This document shows positions 24,501 through 36,985 of a DNA stretch of 64,000 nucleotides, piece after piece. Source of the DNA: Congeria kusceri (taxonomy: Eukaryota > Mollusca > Bivalvia > Myida > Dreissenidae). A program made the translations under genes and the position numbers. Numbering within the stretch: the first letter of the stretch is position 1; every line of letters starts with the position of its first letter. Below the pieces are notes generated by a model that worked only from the letters and a program-made list of their open reading frames with translations, did not search any database and had not been told where the DNA came from. Location of the stretch: positions 682,001 to 746,000 of the forward strand of contig JAPFQT010000086.1 in NCBI GenBank assembly GCA_027627225.1. The letters are read 5' to 3'.

Positions 24501-25527
24501 TTGATTGTATTGATTATTAATTCCCGCCCAGACCATCGTACACTCGACATCCGGTAAACTGTTCACCTTTACCCGGTACACGCGATCTGTCGTCATTTCC
24601 GGTTACAGTGAAGCAATAATTTTCTAAGAAGGCAAATTTTGGAATTCTACGTCACAGGCCATATTCACGTATCCGTCTGTCACATAACCGTCTGTCGCTG
24701 ATGCGTCACTGGCTCTTGTCGAGTGTGCTAATAGTATTCCCCGCTTCCCGTGCATTTTGTCTGCAGCGGTCTCTTACACTTCCAGTAGCGAGCAATTTAT
24801 CACGAATCATTGCTGTCGCCATCGGCTGTCGATAAAATACCCATGCTTCCTTCGATTATCGTCAGATATAATCTAATGCCTATGTTTTGGTTTTTATTAA
24901 GTAACAATGTAAAGCGCTCGACTCCACGTAGGATGCTATTAAAGCAATTTCTCTCTTTTTCCTGAAATTGTGTCGTTTCGTCTTGTAATCGTTAAATTTT
25001 AAATTTTTCTAATAACACGTGAAAAAGTAGCTGAATGTGCTCAGATATTGGTTTTTTATCCAGTTATTCGGGCTGGTGTTGTTGTTGCTGAGGTGGTTTG
25101 CTGTGTTAAAATATCATTTTGTTGACTTATTTAGCTTCATATAGAATAAAGGTTCGAGCTGCGCCACTTCAGTTACAATCGCATCACGATTATAGGAATT
25201 GTCACCGGACCGCCGCCATTATTCTTATAATCGTATGTTATATGTGTTGTTCGCAAGTTGACCTCTGTAATGAGAAGGCTATGTAACAGTTGTAGCATAC
25301 TTTTAACGAAATATCTATGCTATTTAACGAGCCCACGGGGTGAGGTTAAATAATTAATATATTGAGGTCAAACATTGCTACAAGTGTTTTATTCCACATT
25401 CACCTATCACATCGCAACTTTCCACGATGCCGATCCTATGGGCGTTTCCTAGTCGTCACGTGATGTCTAACATGCTTGGCATGTGTGTCGATTCAAAATT
25501 TAGCGTTGTCGCAAGGTGTCCATTCAG
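24501..25527. other. Non-coding spacer
   Basis: Nothing recognised apart from a short GTTGTTGTTGCTG run near 25079. Confidence 0.35.
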
Positions 25528-25616
25528 TGCAAGCTTACCGTGCAATAAGTAGCGAGCGTATGAATTAAAACTAAATTTTAATATACCGCACTCTACTTAT
25601 TGCACGGAAGCTTGCA
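25528..25616. repeat. Foldback, ~30-bp arms
   Basis: TGCAAGCTTACCGTGCAATA with AGTAGCGAGCG on the left is matched in reverse by GCACTCTACTTATTG and CACGGAAGCTTGCA on the right. The loop is about 20 bases of AT-rich sequence. It is probably a tiny MITE or a remnant of one. Confidence 0.7.
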
Positions 25617-26573
25617 TATTAGGCTCCGCCCACCAGGTACCGTTCTGATATCACAGTTATTGAATACTGCAAAACAATGAATGATTCAAAATGTTTAACG
25701 AAGTATTTTTGCCAGACAAACGCAAAAGCGATATTGGTAATTTGTAATAATTGCAAATTGTAATGTTATAAATTGTAATTAATTGCACGTCATCATCACT
25801 ATCATCATCACGCGAGAAGCAGCAACAACGACATGAACAACATTATTTTATTTGAAAAGAAAAGTTCTACACACTAAAAATAAGTTCAGCTATTTAATCT
25901 CGCCATACAGTAAACTCTGTTTGGTGCAATAGTGTGAGTAAATATGGACTGTTCAGTAGTCGAAATGACTTAAAGGCCCTTCATGTAACATGGAAGGGAA
26001 ATGATGCTGGTGGTTTTATAAAATCATAAATGTATGATATTTACCGCCTTGTAGTTACAGCTCACATTTCCTTTTAGATATTCAGTCATTTACAACCTGC
26101 AACACATCATTTACACTGATACACATAAATACGAGTACAACTACAGTGTTTTTAGGGCCTATTTGGGGTCGAAATTATGCCCCATTCCCCTGCTTAAAAG
26201 GTATATATTTTTCTCCCATATTTACCTTAAATTCCCTCTCAGAATGTAAGCTTTATTTTGAAAAATCTGACAAAAATTGACTAAGATAGAGGAATTATCG
26301 TTAAAAATCCCAGCTAATTTTTCATTATAAGTGCATAGTCTAAGTTATCATTTGCAGCAAAACAATCAATTAATGATTTATAACGGAGTAGAACATGAAC
26401 ATGTAATAATGCTTTTCTTAAAAAATCCCCCGTTTTGCCATCAAATTCCGCATCTGAAGGGCCCTGCCAGCATTCTTCCAAAGGTGAAGAAAAAAAGCAC
26501 TGACCTATTAATAACATGTTAATATAAATTAATATTTGGATTTACAGATGTTTATTTACCGTCGATGAACGCG
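25617..26573. other. AT-rich spacer
   Basis: Contains an ATCATCATCACTATC run near 25792. Nothing else recognised. Confidence 0.35.
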
Positions 26574-27350
26574 ACGTTTGTCCGCCGATGAAGGAAACCG
26601 TGTGTCCGCCGATGAGCGCAACCGCGTGTCGACTGAAGGAAAGGCAACAGGGTGTCCGCCGATGAGGTCAACCGTGTGTCAGCCGATGAAGGTCACCGTG
26701 TGTCGGCCGATGAGCGCAACCGTGTGTCGGCCTATGAAGGTCACCGTGTTTCCGCCAATGATGGCAACCGCGTGTCGACCGATGAAGGCAACCGCGAGTC
26801 CGCCGATGAGGGCAACCGTGCGACGGCCGATGAAGGTCACCGTATGTCGACCGATGAAGGTCATCGAGCGTCGGCCGATAAAGGCAATCTAGTGTCGGCC
26901 GATGAGCTCAACCGTGTGTCGGCCTATGAAGGTCACCGTTTTCCGCCGATGAGGGCACCCGCGTGTCGACCGATGAAGGCAACCGCGTGTCGGCCGATGA
27001 GCGTAACCGTGTGTCGACCGATGAAGGCAACCGTGTTTCCGCCGATGAGGCTACCCGCGTGTCCGCCGATGAAAGCAACCGCGTGTCCGACGATGAGAGC
27101 GACCGTGTGTCGACCGACGAAGGCAACCGTGTTATCGCCCATGAGGCTACCCGCCTGTCCGCCGATGAGGCTACCCGCGTGTCGGCTGATGGAGGCAATC
27201 GTGTGTCGGCCGATAAAGACAACCGTTTGTCCGCCGATGAAGACAACCATGTGCCCGCCGATGAGCGCAATATTTTGCCTGCCGATAAAAGCAGCCATGT
27301 GTCGGCCGATTGAAGGCAACCGTGTGTCCGCCGATGAGTGCAACCGAATG
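26574..27350. repeat. 24-bp minisatellite, ~31 units
   Basis: The unit is roughly GATGAAGGCAACCGTGTGTC plus GGCC, equivalent to an 8-residue DEGNRVSA-type repeat when read forward. Single-base indels (for example near 26938) move the frame, so no one frame spans the array. There is no ATG in good context and no splice signal, so I treat it as a minisatellite. The core GTGTCxGCCGATGA is shared with the array at 32.9 kb. Confidence 0.85.
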
Positions 27351-27859
27351 GTGTTAATAAAGCGGCAACAATGCGTTCGTCTATGGGGGCAGAAACATGT
27401 TCCCTCAAATTAGGGCAATACGCGTGCTCGTCGAATACGGCGATAATGTGCGTTGAAATCATGACGGTCGTTGTAAATAGCAGCATTGAAAGGCTGGTCA
27501 TATTCATAGAAGATTTCTGTGAAAGTTTTGTATAAATGAACAACTATAAAACAAAAAATTTTAATAAGCAATTAAAGTTTAAATTAAAGTTAATTTTTGA
27601 CACACCATAGTATTTCGTTTATTTCTTCAGAACATTTAAAATACTCAATGCTTCTCTATGTGAATTAAACGTTGGCGATCTAAATTTGCCGAGGTATGCA
27701 TCAGTTGTTTTAATATAAAAATGTAGACTATTTTATCACGACAATAATATACTAGGACTATGTTTGCAAGATATATGGAACACGTGTCGAATATGATCCA
27801 TACTTTGCTGAATTGAAACGCAACAAAGTGCAAATGCTGTAAACATTGACATCTGATTT
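27351..27859. other. AT-rich spacer
   Basis: Nothing recognised. Confidence 0.35.
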
Positions 27860-28117
27860 GGGCCCATATTCACCAACCTATTCTTAGACTTTAGACTTAC
27901 AATAAAGAATATTCTTTAAACGTTTATGCTCTAAGAGCGCTGTAAATTTAAATCTTACTCGGTATCCATCGACTCTAATTACAGCATTCTTTAGTTAGAA
28001 CGATTTGTTAGGACATAAGCAACATTGGGACTCAGAATATTTGCAAACGCAGAAGTATAATTTCTTGAGTCTAACTCTGCTCTTTATTCTTAAGACTAAG
28101 AATGGGTTGGTATTTCC
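27860..28117 (+). mobile_element. GGGCCC-ended MITE, copy 1
   Basis: Starts GGGCCCATATTCACCAACCT then ATTCTTAGACTTTAGACTTA. The right end carries TTAAGACTAAGAATGGGTTG. Interior blocks (AAGAATATTCTT, ATTCTTTAGTTAGAACGATT, CAAACGCAGAAGTATAAT) match the copy at 52107-52372. The right tip is truncated. No transposase. Confidence 0.65.
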
Positions 28118-28473
28118 AGTCAGGTTTGTTTCAGTTTTAACTTTGCGTGCTGGCATGTTTGCTGTTTCTATGTTTCGAAAATGTTGTTACGTGAAACGTA
28201 TTAAATGGTACGGGTGTTTAATATATTTCATTCTACTTGAAAATGTCGAAAATCTGGCACACGGAAACAGCTACCAACTTTTTAAAAATCAATCAGTAGT
28301 AGCCTTAATGTTACATTGCTTATTAGTATAAAGAAATTAATCCAGCTGACTGCATTATTCTTACACTAATAATTAAAGTTGTGTTTATAATTTGTCATTT
28401 AACTGCACCACGTAAAACAGGTGCGATTTTACAAAGCATGTCTTTCGTTGACTTCTGTCCAATCTTTACATTG
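28118..28473. other. Spacer, nothing recognised
   Basis: No supported feature. Confidence 0.35.
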
Positions 28474-28812
28474 AATTCTAACATGATACTCGCTAATTGT
28501 TCTGTAGACAAATAACAAAATTGTCGTTGTTAGTCTACCCTATAAACAAAGTAAAAAGCAGTGCCGATTGTGAGCGGAGCATAGTAAAATGTAGTTCTCA
28601 GTAAAGTTGCAAAATTGTTTGTCATATTATGTTAGCATCAAAACAATTTTCGCATTATCGTTGTTTATCGGACAATAAACAACTCTTTGTCGTTCTGATG
28701 CATGGCTATTATACCACTTGTGCTAACGCTCTTGTGGTTAAATTCCTACGAATCAGAACTCCAAATCGTTGTTTATTGGTCGATAAACAACGATAAATCG
28801 AAATTTATTTCT
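28474..28812 (+). mobile_element. Foldback family (ATTCTAACATGA), single-arm copy
   Basis: Starts ATTCTAACATGATACTCGCT, then TGTAGACAAATAACAAAATT, CGCATTATCGTTGTTTATCG and TGTCGTTCTGATGCATGGCT, and ends in a GTTGTTTATTGGTCGATAA palindrome. This is one arm of the two-arm element seen complete at 42506-43058. Confidence 0.65.
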
Positions 28813-29806
28813 TAAATATAATAGCTTACGAACTGAACGAGTAATTGTAGCATAAACGTAAACGTTAATCTACGTGAAACAATAACAAGAACATCACAGG
28901 TCACAGCCATATTTGAGCAAGTATTAGGCGTACAAAAAGTTGTCGGTTTCCGCTTACCCGACCCTCCCCTCCTCCCCATTTTATCTGGCGACCCTAAAAG
29001 TTTGTTTGCCTATCAATCATTAAGTTTTTCTGATTTTCGGCAGTTTTCGCTTATATTAGAAGTGTCTTGCCAGAAATCTCTTTCTCTATGCCCTTATTTA
29101 TAGTTAAGGTACAGTTTCTTTGTTGGGAGGCATTTAAACATTTTACATGCAGTCCAATATACTTAAACTGTGTGGTGAATATGCGGCGAAGAAAAAAAAG
29201 TTAAAGACAAAAATAGTTATATTTAACCTCCCCTCCTAGATTTTGTTAGAGATGTCAGCGGAAACCAAGCGTTTATTTGTTTGGCCTTATGTGTCTGTGC
29301 ATGTACTCACACAGCTTTTTAGTGAACACGTAAGTCAATGTCTTAAAATCGTAACATCAACCCGTAAACCGTAAAGTCTGTGACCATTTCAATTATAGTT
29401 CGAGTTCGTTAAAAAAAAAAGAGAGTATTCTTGTAAAACTGTGACAAATTCTTCTTTTTTATGTTCATTTCACGTAAACCTTAATCTGAAATTTTTACTT
29501 TTTTGTATCCTAAATTATGATCATTCTCAGAAGCTTTATGAATTCCGCCCCAGGTTTTCGATTGCATTAATTGTAAACCACGCGTTTAATTGTAAACCAC
29601 GCGTTTCACGGTTTCCTCGTGCACATCGTAATTTATCGATCGATGCTGCAAGGTGACGCTGAATGTACATGTAGACTGTGCACGAGGATATCGTGAATTC
29701 CGTGGCAGTCTTGGACGTAAACAAGCGCATTGACCCGTTCTATAAATAGATGTCGCGTCACAGACACAGCCCAAGAAGAACACTAATGATTTTTCCAGAA
29801 TTTTGT
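28813..29806. other. Spacer with a short tandem duplication
   Basis: TTAATTGTAAACCACGCG occurs twice in tandem near 29570-29605. No gene is seen. Confidence 0.4.
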
Positions 29807-29807
29807 A

Positions 29808-30404
29808 TTAGGCCGCTTTTCCATTTGTCCGCATCCGCAAGCGTATCCGTATCCACATTATTATATGCGGAAGGCGCTTTTCTGTGCATCCGCTTTAATT
29901 GTCGAATATTTTAGTTTTGTGCTGATTTTCAAAGAGTTTAGAGGCCTGCGTTTGAAGAATAGAAACATTTTTAATTAAGTCGTCTGCAAATATTTTATCG
30001 CAGTATGCGAACACATTCACAGGTGGTGGATTTGAACAAAATAAAGAATTAAACGGGTACATCTACAGCGTCAATCATGGCTTATTAAAAGGTTACCCGT
30101 TATTACCGATTTATTGTACTAGGTGAGTCTTAGGTTGAGTTATCCAGGTGTATCTAAATTATTTTCCCAATGTTTTATGTTTAACATTTGTTTAACGTGC
30201 TAAGTTAGATACCAGGTCGTCCGCATCCGCATAAAAACGACCAACGAGCGATTTTTGGCGGACGGCTTTTGCGGATGCGCTTTGGGGATACGGACTGCGG
30301 ACATATGAAAACGGTCCAACTGTTTTCAACTGGTTCGATTTGTTCGCGGATGCGGATTTGCGCAATGCGGATGTAGATACGGACATTATGGAAAAGCGGC
30401 ATTA
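29808..30404. mobile_element. Harbinger-like MITE with TTA target duplication
   Basis: TTA at 29808-29810 and 30402-30404 flanks an element of about 590 bp. The left end GGCCGCTTTTCCATTTGTCC is inverted at the right end (ATGGAAAAGCGGC). The subterminal parts repeat GTCCGCATCCGCA and its complement. A 3-bp TTA target fits the PIF/Harbinger group. No transposase frame. Confidence 0.65.
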
Positions 30405-31503
30405 CCGATATGTTGCTGGTTATAATTGATATAATTGTGTACATAGAACGATGTCACTCCATTCCACTAACATTTGTGTGTTGGATATACCCAAATTAAG
30501 TAAAACAACCACAACACACGAATGGTGTGAAACGTATTTTTATTGTATTCGTTAATATTTAAACTTGCAATGACATTGCATTGCATTGTACACCGCTATT
30601 AGGTTTCACTATATTCAATCATCTGCCATAACTCTAAGCAATCAGGGCCGTTTGATTTGTTTTGAGTATTTAATAATGGGTTGTATTCCAGAGATATCTT
30701 AAAGGGACCTGTTCACAGATTGACGAATTGACAGTTTCCCAAACTTTTGTCTCAGATTCCAAAAATAAAAGAATAGTGTATATAAAGGAACGAAATAACA
30801 CTACGGACACAGAAATATACTGTGAGATTAGATTTAGCAATCTGAAAGGCCGAGTGGTTAAGGAGCAACTTTTGTTCTTTTCTATGTTATCCCTTTCAAA
30901 CACCTTTATACTTGAGCCCTTTAGTTCCGATGCTAAAATCTTTCAAGTTAAGACATTTTATTGCAAATTTCAAAAAATACAAAACAATTAAGTTTTTTTC
31001 AGTTAAACTGAAATACTGTATTGAAGTTAAGTTTAGTATTTAAAAAACTGCATAGCATCGGTGAATCCGTTACAGTTACGTGAACAATAGTTTATAATAC
31101 AGCTGATAATTAATAGACACTAAGCACACTGTCCGATTGATTTCTACTTCTTATGACAATACTAATATTTATTTATTACAAATCATTGAAGTTTAATGAT
31201 TTTGCGACTCTCCATTTTATTCTTTATATTTCCCAGTTTTCAATGTATAATTCAGCATTTAGTTAGTAAATTTAATTAATAAAAAGTGTCTACACTGTAG
31301 TACGGCTCGTTTTTTGTAAGAATTTGCGATTTAAAATGTATTAAAAATCGAATGCTAATCCGGTCCGCAAGGGCGACTACAAGATGTTACTCCTTGACAA
31401 CTTCATGCCTGGTTACCTCCCTTATTTTATTGAATTGTTTCATGTTGTCCCCGAATTTATCATGAATTCCGTTTCCTATTGGATTAATCGCACTTTGTAC
31501 ATG
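30405..31503. other. AT-rich spacer
   Basis: A 76-codon frame at 30728-30991 has no recognisable features. Nothing else is seen. Confidence 0.35.
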
Positions 31504-32201
31504 TAATACCCATATTCCACACACGCCACGAATCCTGCGAATCGCCACGTATGATTGAAATTTATGATTCGTGAAGATTCGTGACATTTTCTGTTCCAAA
31601 TTGTGTGTTCTACGATTCAGCTACGATGTAGGATGGTGTTACGAATATTCGTGGGATTCGGCTGGAATGGCAAAAATGTTGTCAAGAATTTACTACGATT
31701 TACACGAATCTATTACGACTACTTTGTCAACGTTAGGAATCAGTAACGTATCTGTAAAGAATACGCCGAATGCATGTACGAATTAGGTACGAATAAAACT
31801 ATATTTTGAAATTCTTTTTTGGCGGGCATATTCGTGACAGGTTCGTAGCCGATTCGTGGTCAAGCCGCGAATTATCAAATCCCTGAATGAGTAAAGAATA
31901 ACTACGAATACCTACGAATCGATTACGATTCAGTTACGATGTATAAGAATGCATTATGTATTTGTAACGAATTCTTTTGGAATCTAGATTTTTGGATTCG
32001 TAAGTTCGTGGCCAATTTTTGAACAATTCAAAACTTTTGTCACGAATACCCGACTGCTCAAGAATAGCAAGGTTGGACTACGAACAGATACGAAACAATT
32101 TAAGAACTTCAGAACCTGATTACGATGCAACTACGAATTTTAAAATTTACCAATTTTGGGCGATTCGTGGGATTCGTGATGTCTGCAGAATAGGGATATT
32201 A
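31504..32201. mobile_element. MITE rich in ACGAATC words, ~700 bp
   Basis: Left end TAATACCCATATTCC and right end AGAATAGGGATATTA are inverted copies, followed inward by GCCACGAATCC and GGGATTCGTG. The interior is packed with TACGAAT and ATTCGTG words, perhaps binding sites for its missing transposase (inference). No coding frame. Confidence 0.6.
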
Positions 32202-32394
32202 ATCGTAGTGTACGACTGATAATACTACCATTGATGAAACGTCTCCAAGTAGATTGAATTTCGCAAAACTTGACTCAAAGGGATTTATTCGCAAATTTTT
32301 GAAAAATGTCATCCAATGTCTTAACTGCAAAATATAAAGGATCTGGACTAACTAGTTCAAATATTCAGTCATGAAAAGTATAATAAAACAAAAT

Positions 32395-32464
32395 GCCTCC
32401 ACCGGGTCTCGAACCTATGACCTTCAGATCAAATGTCGGTTGCGCTAACCACTCGACCAGACAG
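32395..32464 (-). mobile_element. tRNA-like SINE head
   Basis: On the minus strand: TCTGGTCGAGTGGTTAGCGC (A box) and AGGTTCGAGACCCGG (B box). The acceptor arms do not pair and no tail is clear, so it is a tRNA-derived remnant rather than a tRNA gene. Confidence 0.55.
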
Positions 32465-32689
32465 ATTCATGCTTATTTTTACGTGTATTTTTATCACTAT
32501 GTAAGTGAAACACGTGCTTAAAAATATCGACGAAAAGCCGTAAAAATGCTTGATAATTTTACCTTTTCAGTTGACTACAACATTTCCCGTGCAAATACAT
32601 ATTTAATATCCAGAATCATTACAATATAAATATGATAGGGACTAAATGTAACTGCTCGCTAGAGGTCTTGAAGGACGTTCTGTCCAGGT

Positions 32690-32905
32690 TACCCTACGTC
32701 CTCAAGTCCGATTAGTCTGCCATTCCTGCCTCGTTCTGAACACGTGCAACTGTCGTCTGCATAAATTGAAGTCTGCACCTCTGCAGAGTTCCTTGTCACG
32801 CATTTCATTGCAAGTCTACAAACCGGAAACCAGTGACGCCTATTGACCGTCCTGCCATCACCATCACCGTCTTTCTCCGTATATACTGGTACACGTGAAC
32901 CGGTG
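32690..32905 (+). repeat. Dispersed repeat next to a minisatellite, copy 1
   Basis: Shares ATTCCTGCCTCGTTCTGAAC, CACGTGCAACTGTCGTCTGC, CTACAAACCGGAA and CTGGTACACGTGAACC with the repeats at 39265-39480 and 51225-51490. It ends about 15 bp before the 22-bp/32-bp array. Confidence 0.6.
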
Positions 32906-32917
32906 TTACAGTTACGT

Positions 32918-33490
32918 GCGTGTCCGCCGATGTGCATGTATGAACATGTATGTGTCCGCCGATGTGCATGTATGAACATGTATGTGTCCGCCGATGAGCA
33001 TGTATGAACATGTATGTGTCCGCCGATGTGCATGTATGAACATGTATGTGTCCGCCGATGAGCACGTATGAACATGTGTTTGTCCGCCTTTGAACATGTA
33101 TGTGTTCGCCTTTGAACGTATATGTGTCCGCCTATGAACGTGTATGTGTCCGCCCATAGGGATGTGTGTGTCCACCGATGAACGTGTATGTGTTCGCCTT
33201 TGAACGTGTATGTGTCCGCCGATGAACGTGTATGTGTCCGCCGATGAGCATGTGTGTGTCCGCCGATGAACGTGTATATGTTCGCCTTTGAACGTGTATG
33301 TGTCGGCTTATAAACGTGTAATTGTCCGCCCTTGAACATGTGTGTGTCCGCCGATGAACGTGTATGTGTTCGCCTTTGAACGTGTATGTGTCCGCCGATG
33401 AACGTGTATGTGTCCGCCGATGAACATGTGTGTGTCCGCCGATGAACATGGGTGTGTTCGCCGATGAACGTGTATGTGTTCGCCTTTGAC
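32918..33490. repeat. 22-bp and 32-bp minisatellite
   Basis: The first ~150 bp use a 32-bp unit (GTGCATGTATGAAC, ATGTATGTGTCCGCCGAT). The remainder uses a 22-bp unit (GAACGTGTATGTGTCCGCCG, AT). Some units have TTCGCCTTT in place of TCCGCCGAT. The minus strand reads as THTRSSADTYTF strings in all frames. No gene. Confidence 0.85.
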
Positions 33491-34381
33491 CAGTTGACAA
33501 TAAACGTGTTTAGCCATTATTTTGTCTATTTTCGATGATGACTTATACTTGTTCTTTGATAAGAGTTTGACTTCATTACACGCATAACCAAAATGCTTGT
33601 CGATTATTGATGAATCAGCAATATCTGCGAGGAACGTAAGTAAATTAAAACAACGTCCAGTGTTACACTGCGGCAGCAATTACTGGACTGTTTTCACGTG
33701 TCATATATTGTGTCAGGAGTTCACGATGAGAAACACATTGAGAAACAGTTTTCTTGGTGGATTTTCGGAAATTAATTTAAATTAAAGTCAGTCTGAGTAT
33801 GAAAGTGCGTCGAAGTCCAATTTTCGAAGTAGACATGTTCCCTTATAAAATATATTGACTTCTTATGAGTATAAACAGTAATATAATTGATGTAGAATGA
33901 ACACTCGCTTTGAGAAATCATGTTCTTTATCAGTTATTATAGCACTGATTATTGTTAGCCAGCTTTACTTAGGCGCAAAATATGTTTCGTTTTACTCTGA
34001 GTATTTTCGAAGGCGACAGAGGTGTTTGATTTCTCATACTTGCGTTCACTCGCACATGCTCTGTAACGTCTTGCTGTTTTTGTTTCATGCTTCAGACATG
34101 GTTGCATTCTGATGTAGATCTACGTAAATACTTTCATGTCATCAGCGTTTGCGAATAAATAATGAACGTTACAACATTTTATTTCGTGTATACAAGTAGA
34201 GATATCAACATAATTATATGTCATTGTAATCGAACTAATGCCCAACATAAGGATACTGCTAAAAATTAAGTTATTATAAAATTAATATTTCCAGAAATAT
34301 AGATTATGTTCAAGTTTGTTCCAAATATGTTCTACTAGTCTAGTGTATCACTCACTGTAGCATTCTTCACTTTTATATAAT
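33491..34381. other. AT-rich spacer
   Basis: A short frame at 33897 begins with a hydrophobic stretch but lacks other support. Confidence 0.35.
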
Positions 34382-34730
34382 CAATTTTAACATGATATAT
34401 ACTCGCTAATTTTTCTATAGACAAAGAACAAAATTCTCGTTGTTAAACTACCCAATAAACAACGCAAATAGAAGTTCCGAATCCGAGGGGAGCATAGTAA
34501 AAAGAAGTGCCAATTACAATTGCAATAAATATATGTCAAATCTTGTTAGAATCGAAATCATTTTCGCATTATCTTTGTTTATCGGCCAATAAGAAACTTT
34601 TTGTCGTTCTGATGCATGGCTATTAAACAACTCGGGTTAAAGCCCCCGTGGTTTAATTCCTAAGCATCAAAACTCCAAATCGCTGTTTATTGACCGATAA
34701 ACAACGATACATTGAACACATATTTTTTAA
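34382..34730 (+). mobile_element. Foldback family, single-arm copy
   Basis: Has CTCGCTAATTTTTCTATAGA, TAAACTACCCAATAAACAAC, TTTGTCGTTCTGATGCATGG and a terminal TTTATTGACCGATAAAC palindrome, in the same order as at 28474-28812. Confidence 0.65.
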
Positions 34731-35167
34731 ATTTATAATAAGTTGAAAATTAATAAATACTAAGCCCACTGTGGTTTTAACATGGAATTACACGCTAACG
34801 AAAAATGGTGATATAAAGATAAGATTCTACTTAAGATGTTTCTGGAATATGGATCCAGAAGTAATAACTGTCTGTCTCTTTCTTCGAGGAAATGTGGATC
34901 GTGCAATAACTTGATATAAAGAGGGAGTAATGAGGTGATAATACACGTTGGTGTTCTGTTTCGTCTTGCTAAACTGTGGTTGCTAAACTGTGGTTGCTAT
35001 AGCAACAAAAGAAATATTGCACAACAACAAGAATCACACTACATTTTTCTCCTGGACTGATTTTGATTGGGTAAAACATTCACGAAGAAAGTCGACATTG
35101 TACAAACAAAATTTGATGTCATTATGGACTGTCAAGTTTAGTTTAACAATTCATTTATATATTCAAG
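34731..35167. other. Spacer
   Basis: TAAACTGTGGTTGC is duplicated near 34970-34997. Nothing else recognised. Confidence 0.35.
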
Positions 35168-35339
35168 ATAGAGTGTCGAAAGACAAATGCTTACTGAGAC
35201 ACTTTCAAGTCCGTTTCCTGGGAAGAACCACTACGCGATGACTTTTAATTAAGATCATTTGAAGGCTCCCGGAGTAGGGATCAAACTCACGATCTTCCGA
35301 TCGAAAGGCGGATCTCACATAAATAACATCACTGCGACA
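35168..35339 (-). mobile_element. tRNA-headed SINE (TACTGGTTCTACC body), copy 2
   Basis: The minus strand gives GAGATCCGCCTTTCGATCGG, GAGTTTGATCCCTACTCC and a body ending GGAAACGGACTTGAAAGTGT. The body is slightly rearranged relative to the copy at 54462. Confidence 0.65.
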
Positions 35340-35554
35340 TGATGCTGTTGTAACAAAAGTGTTGGTAATTGTACACATAGAAATAATCATGCTGCCACTT
35401 TATTTCGTGTATGATGAACGAAAAAAGTGAGCATTGTAGAAACAGAATCTGAAATCATAATGGTCCGTCCGTCCTTCTGTCAGTGAAAGCCTTGATCCTG
35501 CGATAGCTCAGAATGTGCGCACGCTAGGTTTATGAAACATTGTGTCGCATAGTT

Positions 35555-36660
35555 GTGTCCGGCCGTTGTGTCTCTTGGTTGAGTTTCGTTTCGTTGTTGT
35601 GTCTCTTGGTTGAGTTCCGTCGTTGTGTCGCTTGGTTGTGTCCGGCCTTTGTGTCGCTTGGTTATGTTCCGTCGTTGTGTCGCATTGTTGTGTTCCGTCG
35701 TTGTGTCGCTTGGTTGTGTTCCGTCGTTGTGTCGCTTGGTTGTGTTCCGTCGTTGTGTCGCTTGGATGTAATCATTTGTTGTGACGCTTGGTTGACTTCC
35801 GTCGTTGTGTCTCCTCGTTGAATTTCGTCGTTGTGTCGCTGGGTTTTGTCCGGCCTTTGTGTCGCTTTGTTGTTTTCCGTCGTTGTGTTGCTTGGTTGTG
35901 TTCCGTCGTTGTGTCTCTTGGTTGGGTCCCATCGTTGAGTCGCTTGGTTGTTTTCCGTCGTTGTGTCGCTTTGTTGAGTGCCGTCGTTGTGTAGTTGTTT
36001 CTCTTGGTTGAGTCCCATCGTTGTGTCGCTTGGTTGTGTTCCGTCGTGACGCTTGGTTGTGTTTCGTTGTTGTATCGCCTGGTTGGTTTTCGTTGTTGTG
36101 TCGTTTGGTTGTGTTACGCTGTTTTGTGTCGCCTGGTTGTGTTAAATCGTTGTGTCGCCTGGTTGTGTTCCGTCGTTGGGTCGCAGTGTTGTGTTCCTTC
36201 GTTGTGTCGCCTGATTGTATTCCGTCTTTGTATCGCATGGTTGTGTTACGTCGTTGTGTCGTCTGGTTGTGTTCCGTCCTTGTGTCGCCTGGTTGTGTTC
36301 CCTGGTTGTGTCGCCTGGTTGTGTTATTTCGTTGTGTCGCCTGGTTGTGTTACGTTGTTGCGTCGCCTGGTTGTGTTACGTTATAGTGTCTCCTGGTTGT
36401 GTTCCGTCATTGTGTCGCCTGATTGTGTTACGCCATTGTATCTCTTGGTTTTGTTCCGTCATTGTGTTGCTTGGTTGTGTTACGTCCTTGTGTCGTCTGG
36501 TTGTGTTCCGTCATTGTGTCGCCTGGTTGTGTTACGCTATTGTATCGCCTGGGTGTGTTACGCTGTTGTGTCGCCTGGTTGCCTTACGCTGTTGTGTCGC
36601 CTGGTTGTGAAATGCTGTTGTGTCGCCTGGTTGTCTGACGCTGTTGTGTCGCCTGGTTGG
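35555..36660. repeat. 26-bp minisatellite (13+13), array 2
   Basis: Half-units are GTTGTGTCGCTTG or GTTGTGTCGCCTG, and GTTGTGTTCCGTC or GTTGTGTTACGTC. About 42 units, with the second half drifting from TTCCGTC to TTACGTC or TTACGCT along the array. Frames of about 240-250 codons are open on both strands only because the unit has no stops. Confidence 0.9.
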
Positions 36661-36910
36661 ATTAACTGTCAGGGTGCGCATGTTTCCTGTTATTTTGACG
36701 TCTATAACGTAAAGTAAAGTAACGTGTTTGTTTTATTACAATGTCACCTCTCGCGATTAAGGGCCAGCCAGTTTTAGCTTATGAGACACCTTTACTGATG
36801 AACACGTTTACTCCCGATTCGTATCCTATATGCCGGGCGCTTGGCAAAAAGGTAATCGGTACCATTCGACTTAACTAGCTGCTAGATAGGCAACTGGCCA
36901 TATCAGAACG

Positions 36911-36985
36911 AGCCCTGTGCGAGACTCGAACCTTCAACCTCCCACTCCGTAGGCGAACGCCCTAACCACTTGGCCACGGAGACGG
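36911..36985 (-). mobile_element. tRNA-like SINE head, Arg(ACG)-like
   Basis: The minus strand reads TCCGTGGCCAAGTGGTTAGG (A box), an anticodon arm TTCGC-CTACGGA-GTGGG and GGTTCGAGTCTCGC (B box). The arm pairs through G-U but the acceptor halves do not match, so it is a pseudo-tRNA or SINE. Confidence 0.5.

Noticed and set aside
26652..27413. DEGNRVSA octapeptide repeats as a coding exon
   Set aside because: The 24-bp unit would keep frame, but single-base indels break it several times and no start or splice signal is seen. The related 22-bp array is plainly non-coding.
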